Source of the DNA: Micropterus salmoides
Lineage: Eukaryota; Chordata; Actinopteri; Centrarchiformes; Centrarchidae
Assembly (NCBI RefSeq): GCF_014851395.1
Contig: NW_024041262.1
Span: 273,001-337,000, forward strand
Length of the DNA stretch: 64,000 bases
Direction of reading: 5' to 3'
Under the pieces are notes generated by a model that saw nothing but the letters and a program-made list of their open reading frames with translations, did not search any database and had not been told where the DNA came from. The position numbers and the translations under genes were made by a program. Numbering within the stretch: the stretch's first letter is position 1; every line of letters starts with the position of its first letter. Below, one piece after another: positions 52,269-62,834 of the stretch.

Positions 52269-54150
52269 AAGGGGCAGAATAATGAGACACGTCTTTAACA
52301 AGATTAAGAGCATTTGTTGAAATTAAAAAGAGATTCTAGATCTACACAACAAACTATTAGACCAAGTAAAATCCAACAAATCAGGATTCAAGAAGCGCCA
52401 TGCATCAGTCAGAGACAAGTCACAGCAAAGTTTTAAAATCAGATTGTTACTTTGTAAAGTTTGGCAAATCTTGGGAGGATACCTGTCCTTTGCATCATCA
52501 GCACATTCATTAAAGTCACCACTTAAAATTAAAAGGGAGTTTGAATACTTCTGTAAGACTTCATTTAATTTTGAGATAATGTGGGAGAAAAGCCCTTTGT
52601 TCAGAGAGTGTGAGTTGTGACCATAAACATTGCATACAATAAGGATTACATTATCCTGCCTAATAACAATAGTTAACCATCTGCCATCATCAGAAGATAC
52701 CACCTCTAGAATATCACCTTTAAATCTATGTAGAAAGATAGAGACCCCTGCTGAGTGATTAGTGCCATGACTACAGTAAATTCCGTTTCCCCATTGCCCT
52801 TTTCAAAACTTAATATCCGATTCACAGGAATGTGTTTCTTGAAGTAGAAGTCAGCCTCAATTCTTTTACAAAATAAAAAAATAGCTTTCCTTTATACAGA
52901 GTCCCATATACCCCTGGCATTCAATGACATCACAGTAAGAGAATTTAACTTAACATCCATCAAATAAATTAAAGAAAAACAACAAGCCACAACTAAAACA
53001 AGCTCTCAACTAACAAATAACAAGAAATGTAAGAAGTGTTTTAGTAACCGTTGAAAGAAGGATTGATACCCAACCATTAACATTATGGTGAACAAATAGT
53101 GACTAAATAAATGTATATTAAGGCACCATATATTTGATTTGGTATAATAAGAAACTAAATCCCAAACTACCTTTAACATATGTATATAGTACTTATATCA
53201 ACTTAGTTTAATTATACACCTGAACTTAAGGTATTACCTTTAAAAGTTACTAACTCCTTTAGGAGAACATATTATACAAGGTTAATTAGAGAATTCCAGA
53301 ACCAAACATTAGGACCAAATAATCACAAATAACCATATTGGTCACTAGCCCATATTTTGGGTAAGAGCCTTCAATTCGTCTCAGGACAAAACCAAAATAC
53401 TCTTTTTCTTTTCTTTCTCTCTTTTTTTTAACATACCAAAGTTAATGTTTCTTGAACCGAAGGAAGACCCATCATTAGTTCTGCTGGTCTGCAGCTCCGA
53501 TGACAGTAAGACCGTCAGATTCACTCTGGGATCACAGGGGATGAGAAGTCATCTCACAGATTTCAGTCTCCAGCTATAACACTTGCATTTGGTGACTCCT
53601 TCCCTCCGGATTCGGTTTTCTTTTTTCAGATGTCCAATCTCTTGCTTCATGTTTTCCAGTACTTTGCTTAGAGGTTGCAGTTGTTGTCAGTTCAATGACC
53701 GAAATTTTATGGAATGAGTTGTCGAGTTTTTTAGCTAGTTCACCACAAGTTTTGGCTAAATCTTGGATTGCAGCCAAAATGTCCGCATGGCTGCTTTCTT
53801 CGCTGTCACCGTTACCATTACTGTGCTCGCACTTCTTCTTCTTTGTGACAGGTTTCTTAGAGTTATGAGGTGAAGTGGAAAGAATATCACCTGTGACCTC
53901 TGGGTTAACGTCAAGTTTATTTGATACATCTTCTTTACCTGAGTCTTCCATAGAAACTTCCATGGTACTTATGTTAGAGTTGTCTTCCATTGTTTTCCCC
54001 CTATGGCGTGCATTCCTGTGTTGACAAAACTTTAGCCTAGCTTGACGCCAGTTGTGACTTTTTCCTTTTGCCGGTTCTTTTTTATATGTATATGGTGAGC
54101 ATATTTTCACAATACTGGTGCCCCATAGCAACAAAAATGGTTTCACCTTA
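52269..54150 (-). mobile_element. L1-like LINE, 5' portion (endonuclease and ORF1)
   Basis: The part of the split L1-like element beyond the L2 insertion. The endonuclease fragment is 52703-52323 (VSSDDGRWLTIVIRQDNVIL, YGHNSHSL, LILSGDFNECADD, LTDAWRFLNPDLLDFTWSN); reading continues past a frameshift into LFLISTNALNLVKDVSHYSAP up to the insertion point, which then joins SFFSLSDHKQ at 49040. ORF1 lies at 53990-53500. In total the copy spans about 54150 to 47560. Confidence 0.85.
53480..53990 (-). pseudogene. L1-like ORF1 fragment (coiled-coil RNA-binding protein)
   Basis: Starts MEDNSNISTMEVSMEDSGKE. An acidic N-terminus, a basic patch SKKPVTKKKKCEHSNG, then heptad-like helices (DILAAIQDLAKTCGELAKKL) and, after a frameshift, VLENMKQEIGHLKKENRIRR. 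This is the coiled-coil start of an L1 ORF1p; the RNA-recognition and C-terminal domains are absent. ORF1 placed 5' of the endonuclease supports the L1-type layout. Confidence 0.7.
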
Positions 54151-55159
54151 CATTCAAGCCGTCATTACACCAGTTTTAAGTCAAACTAATTAGGTTGTGT
54201 TATCAAAAACCTCTACTTTTCTGACAGAAGAGTTCAAAACAGCATCAGACCAGCGCCGTCTTGGACCCGTTTGGGATGGTGACGGATGACTATAGTAATT
54301 TCACAAGTCATACGGCATTCTCCAAGCTTGCGCAGGCGCACTGTCATGCCTCATTAAAAAAGCTGTCATGCCGTCATGGCTTGTTAAGTCAGAGCATCAA
54401 ACCGATCAACGTCGTTGTGAGCTAGCTAACCTATTTATCATATATTTTACTTACTTACAGTAGGTATGTCTCTCTGTGTATGTTTGTCTGATGGCTGGTA
54501 AGTCTTTCTAGTTTAGTTAGCTAAGTTAACTAAGTTGTAGTTAGACAGGTGTATTTAGCTAGCATAGTTATTGCATTAAGTTAGCTAACAGAGGGTCTTC
54601 ATTTTAGTTTTTTAGTTTCCTCCTCTTGGTTTAGTGTGCTGTTCATTTTCTTTATGGGATCTGTGCGTGTGATGTTTGTAATCAGTGGTTGGTCGTCTTG
54701 GGTTGGAGGACAGATGACAGAAAACGCGTCGCACTTTCACCTGCCAGTCTTTTTTTTTTTCAAACTAACTGGTTGCTGTGTGCATGTTGTGTGCAGCTGC
54801 TGCGGACTGCCTTAATCCCCAGATTCGTCACACATTCACAAACATATTCCTGGCGAGTTTCAAATCGCATCTTTAATCTACTGCGGCGATCATGATTGTA
54901 TAAGTCAGCACTACATTAAAGCCACATACTAAAAAAGATCTGAACAAAATAGACAGGAGTGAGACATCAGCATTGCTGAAACGGTGAGTTGTGCACTCAA
55001 ATGATTTATTCACACTAGCAAACTAACGTTAGTTGACAAAGTAAAAACGTTTATTAATTAACATGACGTGTTGTCTGTGTGTGAATAAGTATTACAGCCT
55101 AATAATTAATTAATTTCAATTCGTGAGGCAGGTTTGAATCCAGCCATGAGCTCTGTGTG
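54151..55159. other. Intergenic DNA without recognisable features
   Basis: Ordinary composition with GCTAGCTAA-rich parts; an isolated TAACGTTA at 55024-55031. No gene supported. Confidence 0.5.
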
Positions 55160-55800
55160 GAGTTTGCATGTTCTTCCTTTCAGTGTCGGCCGATCAGCGT
55201 GCCGTTCACACTACACAGCTTGCTGTCTTGTGACCTTGAGTCTTGAAGTTGTTGTGGCATTCACACTATGGGTGGGGTGGGTGACAGGAGGTCAAACACT
55301 ACACGAGCTGACAGCGGCTGAGTCACGCGACGCTGGTCTCCAAACGACGTTTTGTCAAGAAAACACACGTGAAATGTGAAACGGAAAATGACGCGACCTA
55401 CACACGAAACAGCTGTTGCTTGAAGATACCAATTATAAAGACAAAGATTCTGGATGAAAGAATGGATTAGCACACACAGGTAGCAGGGATTGTCTGAGCT
55501 ACAGAGAGAGCTGGAGGTGAGTAAAAAGTGTTTTGGGGTGAAAAAGTAGTTGACTGCTCTGCCAGCTGCCTGCTCTCATTGGCTGGATGTCAAGTTGACC
55601 GACTCCCCCAGATATTTGGCATGCTAAACGTCGGCGATGTGGCAGTGATGTGTCCGAGAGCCTTTTTGATGTGTCGTTGAATAGTTCCAACATAATGACT
55701 GGCGACCACCGATCGACTGTTGATTTACTCCCGACCACAGCCTGACGGTTGCCGAGCGGCAAATCGGGCTAAAAATTGTGTAGTGTGAACTAGGCTTAAG
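55160..55800 (-). repeat. Dispersed repeat, partner of 43746-44340
   Basis: Inverted copy of 43746-44340: GTCTCCAAACGACGTTTTGT, GATACCAATTATAAAGACAA, GATTGTCTGAGCTACAGAGA and TGGAGGTGAGTAAAAAGTGT match its complement. Ends with CGGGCTAAAAATTGTGTAGTGTG, typical of a fish DNA-element terminus. Non-coding. Confidence 0.75.
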
Positions 55801-56913
55801 TTGATTAGTTTTATAAAGGGAGCACTCATGGCTTTGGCCAAGGAAGAAGCAGGGTGTCCGGGGTCTTAAAAGGTAATAAATAAATTTTGCGAAAATTAAG
55901 GCCATTAAAAAGTATTAAAAAGTCTTAATCAACATTTAACAAGGTATTACATTTTGAAGATATTTTTGTCAATGTGAGAATCCGGTTTGTCCAAAAGTTT
56001 GTTTGCTGAAAGTGTAGGTGAACATATTTATTTATAATGCATAGCCAAAAATACTAGACAGGCAGTGAGTAGCGACTGTGTGAATTGTTTCTGTAACATT
56101 AGGCACAGGGATCTACAGTGCGCCTATTTCACTCTTAAACACTCCAAAAATAGATCCGTGCGAACCGGAAAATGATTTACGAGTACAACCGACTGTAATC
56201 TCCCACCCTGCTGGACCCTCAATGCTAATCGTCCAAAACATAGTCGGAGTGGCGATCAGGAGTAACGGGATTATGGTCACTTGAACAGCCCCGTTCCTGG
56301 AAAACAAGAGCGAGATGCGCCACCAGCAACTGAATCGGTAAGACAGAAGACAACAGGGAAATTTCAAGGAGCGTGTGGGTTTGGCTAAAGTTAGCTGGCT
56401 ATTTAGCTAAATCGGTGCCTTTTATTGAAACACATTCAACTTTTCATAAAGCCGATGCTCTCGACAATGTCACTTTTTGTGAACAGACCAATCACAGCCT
56501 GGATGGAGCAGGATTTAAAAAAAAGTTTGATGTGCTGCAACAAACTTTATAAATGTTGAACTCAATGTTCTGCATAAATGGGTATGATTATTGACGAGTT
56601 AGTAGCCTGCCCAAAATCAAGGTTGGAGACTTATCATGTAGCCTAGAGCAAGTTAATGAATAAAAAGACAACCCCAAACTGAAACAGCTGTAATTTGAAT
56701 TAATATTATACTAGTGGTGAGTTACATACTATTTTAAATTATATTGAATATAGGAACATATATAATATATATTAATATCAAACTTACAGTTTACTATTAA
56801 ATTAACAATATACTTTTAATTTAATGTTATAATATTATACTAATATAGTCATTTAGACTAGTTCCTCCTCCAGGTTGTGCCTGTGCTACACCACCTACAC
56901 TACTTACATTATT
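55801..56913. other. Intergenic DNA, some repeat-like content
   Basis: 56110-56370 looks like part of a dispersed repeat (CTCCAAAAATAGATCCGTGC, AAAACAAGAGCGAGATGCGC) but has no partner here. The rest is AT-rich. No gene. Confidence 0.45.
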
Positions 56914-56918
56914 CATCA

Positions 56919-57258
56919 TGTCACGATCGTGGTGTGGAGGCAGGTTGGAGGACCCAAACGCAGGACACAGAGCGGACCAGGTATAGTTCAACGAAGGGTT
57001 TTAATATAACCAAAAGCGAGCACACTTACAGGTGAGAGGCTGAATAACAGAAATCCAAAAGTACAGGGAGACAAGACAAGCAAGGCTGGTTACAGGCAGG
57101 CAGAGAGCACACGCACGACAGACTGGGGGGTAACATGAACAATGACCGGACAAAGACAAGACAGAAACACCAGGTATATACACACACACACACACACACA
57201 CGCAGGGACTAACGAGCAGGGCGGGAGCAACACAGGTGAAAGACATGAGGCTAACGAG

Positions 57259-57300
<42 letters not shown>

Positions 57301-57477
57301 CGAGAGAGAGACAGAGAGAGAGACAGAGAGAGAGAACAGACATGCAGAGGGATCACTGGGGTAACAGACATGACAAGGGTTACCGAACACTAGACGAAAG
57401 ACAAGACAGACCCCAAAATAACACTAACTAAACACAAAAGTGCAACACAAAGGATGGCCAACCGGCAGAGCGTGACA
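56919..57477 (-). repeat. 3' LTR (559 bp)
   Basis: Same sequence as the 5' LTR, with TATATA at 57180-57175 and GTCCGGTCATT at 57151-57141 (same 29-bp spacing). The extra length comes mainly from expanded (CA)n tracts at 57181-57201 and 57260-57297 and a (GAGAGA) run after it. Confidence 0.92.
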
Positions 57478-57547
57478 GTACCCCCCCACCGATGAGCTTC
57501 TCCAGACGGAGAACAAAACAGCACAAAAACAAGGCACAAGCCGGCCC

Positions 57548-57625
57548 AGGGTGGGCGGAGGGAGGACAGGAGGAGGGCAAGTCGAGCCAGGGTGGGCGGA
57601 GGGAGGACAGGAGGAGGGCAAGACC
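57548..57625. repeat. ~42-bp direct duplication inside the LTR element
   Basis: AGGGTGGGCGGAGGGAGGAC followed by AGGAGGAGGGCAAG occurs twice in succession (57548 and 57590). It is part of the generally repetitive interior of the element. Confidence 0.8.
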
Positions 57626-58088
57626 AGGAACTCTCAGGTGGGTGGCCAGAGGGCAAGGCAAGGGGGGTGACAGAGTTCGGGAGGTCGCACAAGCAGGCCA
57701 AGGGGACAAAACAGTTCTGGGAGCCGTCCCAGAGGGGGCGACCCGACAGGCCGAGCAAGATCGGGGGGAAAACACAGTTCAGGAGGCCGTCCTGGGTGGC
57801 CAGAGGTGAACAAAAGTTCAGGAGGCAGACCCGGAGGGCAAAACAGTTCAGGTGGGCGTCCCGTGGGACGACCCATGAGGCCGGGCAGAACAGGGGGGCC
57901 ACAGAGTTCAAGGGGTTGGCAGGACGGCCAACAGTGAGGCAGCAAACCCACTGGGGGGCGAGCAGGAGGCCGACGGCAAGACCTCTCCGGAGGTCAGCAC
58001 CCAAAGCTTGGGTGCTCTGGAGGCACAGCTGGGCTGAGGACCACCGGCGAGACAGCTGGGCTGAGGACCATGGACCGGGCACGAGGAG

Positions 58089-58615
58089 CTGGAGTCGGCT
58101 GGGCCTCCAACGAAGCTGGTGTTGGTCAGACCACCGACGAGGGAACGGGAGTCGGCTGGGCCTCCAACGAAGCTGGTGTTGGTCAGACCACCGACGAGGG
58201 AACGGGAGTCGGCTGGGCCTCCAACGAAGCTGGTGTTGGTCAGACCACCGACGAGGGAACGGGAGTCGGCTGGGCCTCCAACGAAGCTGGTGTTGGTCAG
58301 ACCACCGACGAGGGAACGGGAGTCGGCTGGGCCTCCAACGAAGCTGGTGTTGGTCAGACCACCGACGAGGGAACGGGAGTCGGCTGGGCCTCCAACGGAG
58401 CTGGTGTTGGTCAGACCACCGACGAGGGAACGGGAGTCGGCTGGGCCTCCAGCGAAGCTGGTGTTGGTCAGACCACCGACGAGGGAACGGGAGTCGGCTG
58501 GGCCACCAACAGAGCTGGTGTTGGTCAGACCACCGACGAGGGAACGGGAGTCGGCTGGGCCACCAATGGAGCTGGTGTTGGTCAGACCACCGACGAGGGA
58601 ACAGGAGTCTGCTGG
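58089..58615. repeat. 57-bp minisatellite, about 9 copies
   Basis: Unit containing GTCGGCTGGGCCTCCAACGA and AGCTGGTGTTGGTCAGACCA then CCGACGAGGGAACGGGA. The first five units are identical or nearly so; units 6-9 carry scattered substitutions (for example CCACCAAC for CCTCCAAC). A multiple of three, so several frames stay open on both strands. Confidence 0.95.
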
Positions 58616-58793
58616 TGATCAGGCTGGCTGCTAGCAGCGCTAGCAGGCCGGGGATCACGCTGGTTGCAGACGGGTTGCTGCTGGTGACCTGGTCGCCTCC
58701 GATGACCACCACGGGAACCCGAAAAGATGGCCAGGCAACTTCCCTCGAAGGAGGACTCTGGGGGAAGCCTAGCCTCCAGGCTATCAGGCCATA

Positions 58794-58960
58794 GGCTAGC
58801 AGCGCTAGCCGAGCAGGTTACAGGCAGGCCAGGCGGAGGGCTAGCAGCGCCAGCCAAACAGATAACAGGCAGGACAGGCGGAGGGCTAGCAGCGCCAGCC
58901 GAACAGATAACAGGCAGGACAGGCGGAGGGCTAGCAGCGCTAGCCGGGCAGGACAGGAGG
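58794..58960. repeat. 45-bp minisatellite, about 3.5 copies
   Basis: Units start GGCTAGCAGCG(C/T)(C/T)AGCC followed by ACAGATAACAGGCAGGACAG; starts at 58794, 58839, 58884 and 58929. It lies inside the LTR element. The TAA that breaks the long frame is in the first, diverged unit (GGTTAC where the others have GATAAC). Confidence 0.88.
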
Positions 58961-59308
58961 ATGCTTCCCAACTAGCAGGCCGAGAACCAGTCCTTTGAGG
59001 GCTAGCAGGCTGGGGAATAGACGGCCGGAGGCTAGCGGTCCGGGTGTTGGCCATTTCCAGGCTAACGGACTGAGGAACTGATGAGGAATTGGCTGGAGGA
59101 TCGGCTGAGGTGTGGAGGAAGTCACAAACCCACCCAGGGAGAGAGTCTGCTGCTCCTGGCTGAGCAGCCAGGCTCTTCCAGGCAAGGGACATGATAGCTG
59201 CCTTATGGCTAACATGACTAGCCCCATACCACATATTCCTCAGCGTCAGGAGCTCCCTCAGCACGTCAGTCTGTTCCTCAGTTAGAGTGTCTGCTGGGCT
59301 CTTAATTG

Positions 59309-59319
59309 GTCCGGTCATT
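59309..59319 (-). promoter_or_regulatory. Predicted self-primer binding site of the LTR element
   Basis: AATGACCGGAC (minus) begins 1 nt inside the 5' LTR boundary. It does not start TGG as tRNA-type primer sites do, and pairs over 11 nt with the predicted 5' end of the element's own transcript. Confidence 0.7.
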
Positions 59320-59320
59320 C

Positions 59321-59839
59321 TGTCACGATCGTGGTGTGGAGGCAGGTTGGAGGACCCAAACGCAGGACACAGAGCGGACCAGGTATAGTTCACGAAGGGT
59401 TTTAATATAACCAAAAGCGAGCACACTTACAGGTGAGTGGCTGAATAACAGAAATCCAAAAGTACAGGCAGACCAGGCAGACCAGGCAGACCAGGCAGAG
59501 AGTACACGCACGACAGACTGGGGGGTAACATGAACAATGACCGGACAAAGACAAGACAGAAACACCAGGTATATACACACAGGGACTAACGAGCAGGGCG
59601 GGAGCAACACAGGTGAAAGACATGAGGCTAACGAGGCACAGGTAGGGAGAGAGAGAGAGAGAGAGCAGGGGAAAACAGAGAACAGACATGCAGAGGGATC
59701 ACTGGGGTAACAGACATTACAAGGGTTACCGAACACTAGACGAAAGACAAGACAGACCCCCAAAACCCAACAGACCAAAATAACACTAACTAAACACAAA
59801 AGTGCAACACAAAGGATGGCCAACCGGCAGAGCGTGACA
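59321..59839 (-). repeat. 5' LTR (519 bp)
   Basis: On the minus strand it runs TGTCACGCTCTGCCGG.. to ..CACGATCGTGACA. TATATA at 59575-59570 and the predicted transcript start GTCCGGTCATT at 59546 divide it into U3 (about 293 bp) and R-U5. It matches 56919-57477 except for microsatellite and small indel differences. Confidence 0.92.
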
Positions 59840-59924
59840 CATCACTCAGTTAATTCTCATCATCTTTGTTCCCTCCTGGCCTATTTGAATTTTGTTGTAT
59901 TGATCAATCAGAATCAGAATCAGT

Positions 59925-61560
59925 TTTATTACCAGGTATGTGTACACATACGAGGAATTTGACTCAGGATTGTACATTGCTCGCGATGTGCTTACTTATA
60001 CAATAATACCATAACACAATAATAAAATAATAATAAAATAAAATCAGACACAAACTACAGAATAGACACTAACACTGATATACACACTATGAACAAAACA
60101 ATATAGACATAGACATAGACAAAAGTGCAGTGATCAGAGTGCAAAGGATGCAAGAGTAAACTATTCTCATTATGTACAAGTTGAAGGTGTATATGATATA
60201 CAGGTACACATACACATACATGCACACATGTACACAGTGTGAAGGAGCATAGTGCAAAGGATGCTGGAAGAAATAAATAAGACCTATGACCTTACGACCT
60301 GAGGTAGGTGTATTGGTATACAGTATATACAATATGACGTAGTATGAACAGCACTGAAATAGAGAATGGTGAATAAATAAATAATAAGTTGAAACCAGTA
60401 AACAGGTGCTGATTAGAGGCTGAGTTACTGGGATATTGCAAAGGAATTGTTCCTGACACTGTGAGTTAGAAATCAGCTGTTTATCAGAGTGATGGCTTGT
60501 GGGAAGAAACTGTTCCTGAATCTGTTGGTTTTGGTGTACAGTGCTCTGTAGCGCCTACCAGAGGGGAGGAGCTGGAACAGGTTGTGTCCGGGGTGAGATG
60601 GATCTGCAGTGATGTTTCCTGCCCGTTTCCTGACTCTGGAAATGTCCTGAATGGAGGGCAGGTTGGCATTTTTTGCTGCAGTCCTGAATGTCCGTTGTAG
60701 TCTGCTCCTGTCCTTTTTGGTGGCAGATCCAAACCAGACAGTGATGGAGGTGCAGACTGGATGATGGCTGTGTAGAACTGGATCAGCAGCTCCTTTGGCA
60801 GGTTGAGCAGTACATCCTCTGCTGGGCCTACTTGATAATGGTGTCAGTGTTGGGCTTCCACTTCAGGTCCTGGGATATAGTGGAACCCAGAAACCTGAAG
60901 GATTCCACAGCAGACACAGGGCTGTTGAGTATGGTGATGGGGGGTAGAGTGGGGGGGCTCCTCCTGAAGTCCACGATCATCTCCACAGTTTTGAGCGTGT
61001 TAAGCTCCAGGTTGTTCTGACCGCACCAGAGAGCCAGCTGATCAACCTCCCGTCTGTAGGTCGACTCATCACCGTCCCGGATGAGGCCGATAACCGTTGT
61101 GTTGTCAGCGAACTTCAGGAGTTTGACAGATGGGTCCCCTGAGGTGCAGTAGTTGGTGTAGAGGAAGAAGAGCAGTGGGGAGAGCGCACACCCCTGGGGG
61201 GCGCCAGTGCTGATAGTCCGGGTGCTGGATGTGATGTTTCCCAGCCTCACCTGCTGACTCCTGTCAGTCAGGAAGTCTGTGATCCACTGACAGGTGGAGG
61301 CTGGCACAGTGAGCTGGGTGAGTTTGGTGCTGAGGATGTCTGGGATGATGGTGTTGAACGCCAAGCTGAAGTCCACAAACAGGATCCTTGCATATGTCCC
61401 TGGAGAGTCGAGGTGTTGCAGGATGTGATGCAGTCAACTTGGGACTGCATCACATCCTGCAACCACTGATCTGTTAGCCCTGTAGGCAAACTGCAGGGGG
61501 TCCAGCAGGGGGCCTGTAATGTCCTTCAGGTGGGCCAACACCAGTCTTTCAAAGGATTGA
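59925..61560 (-). mobile_element. CR1/Rex-like LINE, 5'-truncated
   Basis: On the minus strand: RT from about 61380 (DFSLAFNTIIPDILSTKL, GAPQGCALSPLLFFLYTN), C-terminal HNLFQLLPSGRRYRALY..FRNSFFPQAI near 60590-60490, and a 3' tail ending AATAAAACTGATTCTGATTC at 59925-59945. Same family type as 6230-7310. Frame breaks occur between 60828 and 60480. The 5' part is missing. Confidence 0.85.
60828..61376 (-). pseudogene. CR1/Rex-like reverse transcriptase fragment
   Basis: 182 codons of RT without a stop: DFSLAFNTIIPD (box A), QVRLGNITSSTRTISTGAPQ, then KFADNTTVIGLI where the catalytic pair of the family (FADD) has become FADN (61101-61112), then NLELNTLKTVEMIVDFRR and FRFLGSTISQDLKW. The active-site change makes it non-functional even apart from truncation. 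Confidence 0.87.
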
Positions 61561-62834
61561 ATGGTCAATGAAAGTTAACACTCATTACAGGCAAGCTAAC
61601 ATTATCTAGGTTAAACCAATTAAAACACAAAATGACACTGTTTCACATGATTTGCTGTAATGGTACATACATAAACATCATAGCTTATGTAAGACAGTTG
61701 CTTTTCACAGGAAATCTGACCAGTCCTTCACATAGGAAACAGTTGGCCCATACAGGCTGTTAAAGGCAACTGAGAAAGTTGGTGAATGCCTCAATTTTTA
61801 GGTGGTGTTACAACCTGATGACATATAGGCAATAAAGATGTTATAAATATATTTAAAATCCTTGTTGATTTAATCAGTTACAGCTCCAAGTGGCGGGGCA
61901 GTCTTAAAATATGTTGAAAAAGTCTTGAAAAGGTCTTTAAAAGGAATTGAATTTTACTTCAGGATTCCTGTATATACCCTGAAGAGGCAACTGTGCGTCT
62001 TCTCAGCTTGTTTTTGTCAACTATGGAGGTCCTGAGCGCTCAGGCACTGAAACTTAAGAAGATACATTATGCATACATATTATTTAACACATCTCAGACT
62101 GAACGTCAGCAGAGACAGAACATTATAACCTTCGTAAAGGTTGATCTTAATATGGAAGGGCTGGTGGTTGTTCCGTTTAAGTTGGCTTTTGTTATAATTA
62201 CATATTATTCTTTACAGAAAGGAAGGACCTGAATCTGTTTCATTATTAAACATCTGTACTTGACTGCAGCTTATTCCACTCTAATTGAGATGTGATGGTG
62301 AACCACGTTCAGAACATCCATGGACACAACACAATGGATCCAGTTATGACATACCTTGTACGGTTTGTGGTTAAAATGATTAGTGGTCAAGTCTTCAGTG
62401 GTGCTGGTTGGTGCCTGGTTTAATGTGATTTCAATGACCCCAGAAATAAAATATTGTGTAGGTAAATTTCCCAGATTGTGCACAGAATTACAATTGAAAA
62501 TGTAAAATGTAAATGGAAAAACATTTGTACTGAAGTAAATCACAGCTAATTCCGTAAAGATTCTGTTTTGAAACAGCCTTTTTGGAGATTAAGACTAAAA
62601 ACACATGAACAAGACATTTTACAAATTACAAAAAACATTACTAGCTTCATGAAGATATAATTTATTGCAGGGCTGTTTTACTGGACTGCAGCAGTTTTAG
62701 CTTGGTGTACCTTATTAACAGAAACTAGTATACATGGATATTCTGTGCAAACAAAAGCTAATGCCACTTTTTAGTCACAAGGTGGCAGCGTTGACTCAAA
62801 ATACAAGAAAATATTTTATCTTACAAATGTTCTT
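61561..62834. other. Intergenic DNA, no supported gene
   Basis: AT-rich DNA. A 79-codon open frame on the plus strand (61993-62232) has no recognised domain and is not called. Confidence 0.5.

Larger units (their letters stand above)
57390..59318 (-). pseudogene. Internal reading frame of the LTR element, one stop codon
   Basis: From the ATG at 59318, overlapping the predicted priming site, a frame reads MTGPIKSPADTLTEEQTDVL, LRELLTLRNMWYGASHVSHK, SLPGWVCDFLHTSADPP and then low-complexity Leu/Ala-rich repeats until TAA at 58820-58818. The same frame is open again without interruption from 58817 to TAG at 57392-57390 in the 3' LTR, through nine 19-residue repeats (RWSDQHQLRWRPSRLPFPR type). 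If the TAA is a recent mutation, the ancestral product would be about 640 residues. No Gag, protease, RT or integrase motif is seen. The frame may be open partly because the minisatellite unit is divisible by three and stop-poor. Confidence 0.45.
56919..59839 (-). mobile_element. Complete non-autonomous LTR retrotransposon, Tf1/sushi-like self-priming type
   Basis: Two direct repeats (56919-57477 and 59321-59839) with TG..CA ends are flanked by a perfect 5-bp target duplication CATCA (56914-56918 and 59840-59844). Orientation is minus: a polypurine tract GGTGGGGGGGTAC (57490-57478) abuts the LTR at 57477. Just inside the other LTR, AATGACCGGAC (minus strand, 59319-59309) is perfectly complementary to GTCCGGTCATT inside the LTR (59546-59536), which lies 29 bp downstream of a TATATA box. 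This is the self-priming layout of Tf1/sushi elements. The 1.84-kb interior has no protease, RT or integrase. Confidence 0.9.

Noticed and set aside
57390..58712. A 440-codon host gene on the minus strand
   Set aside because: It lies inside an LTR retrotransposon, ends in its LTR, and most of it is the 57-bp minisatellite, which is open in several frames on both strands.
58089..58960. CRISPR array
   Set aside because: The repeats are directly adjacent with no unique spacers, in an animal genome; they are minisatellites inside a retrotransposon.
61993..62232. 79-codon plus-strand frame
   Set aside because: No recognised family. A possible splice acceptor (TTCTTTACAG) near its end could be coincidence; too weak to call.
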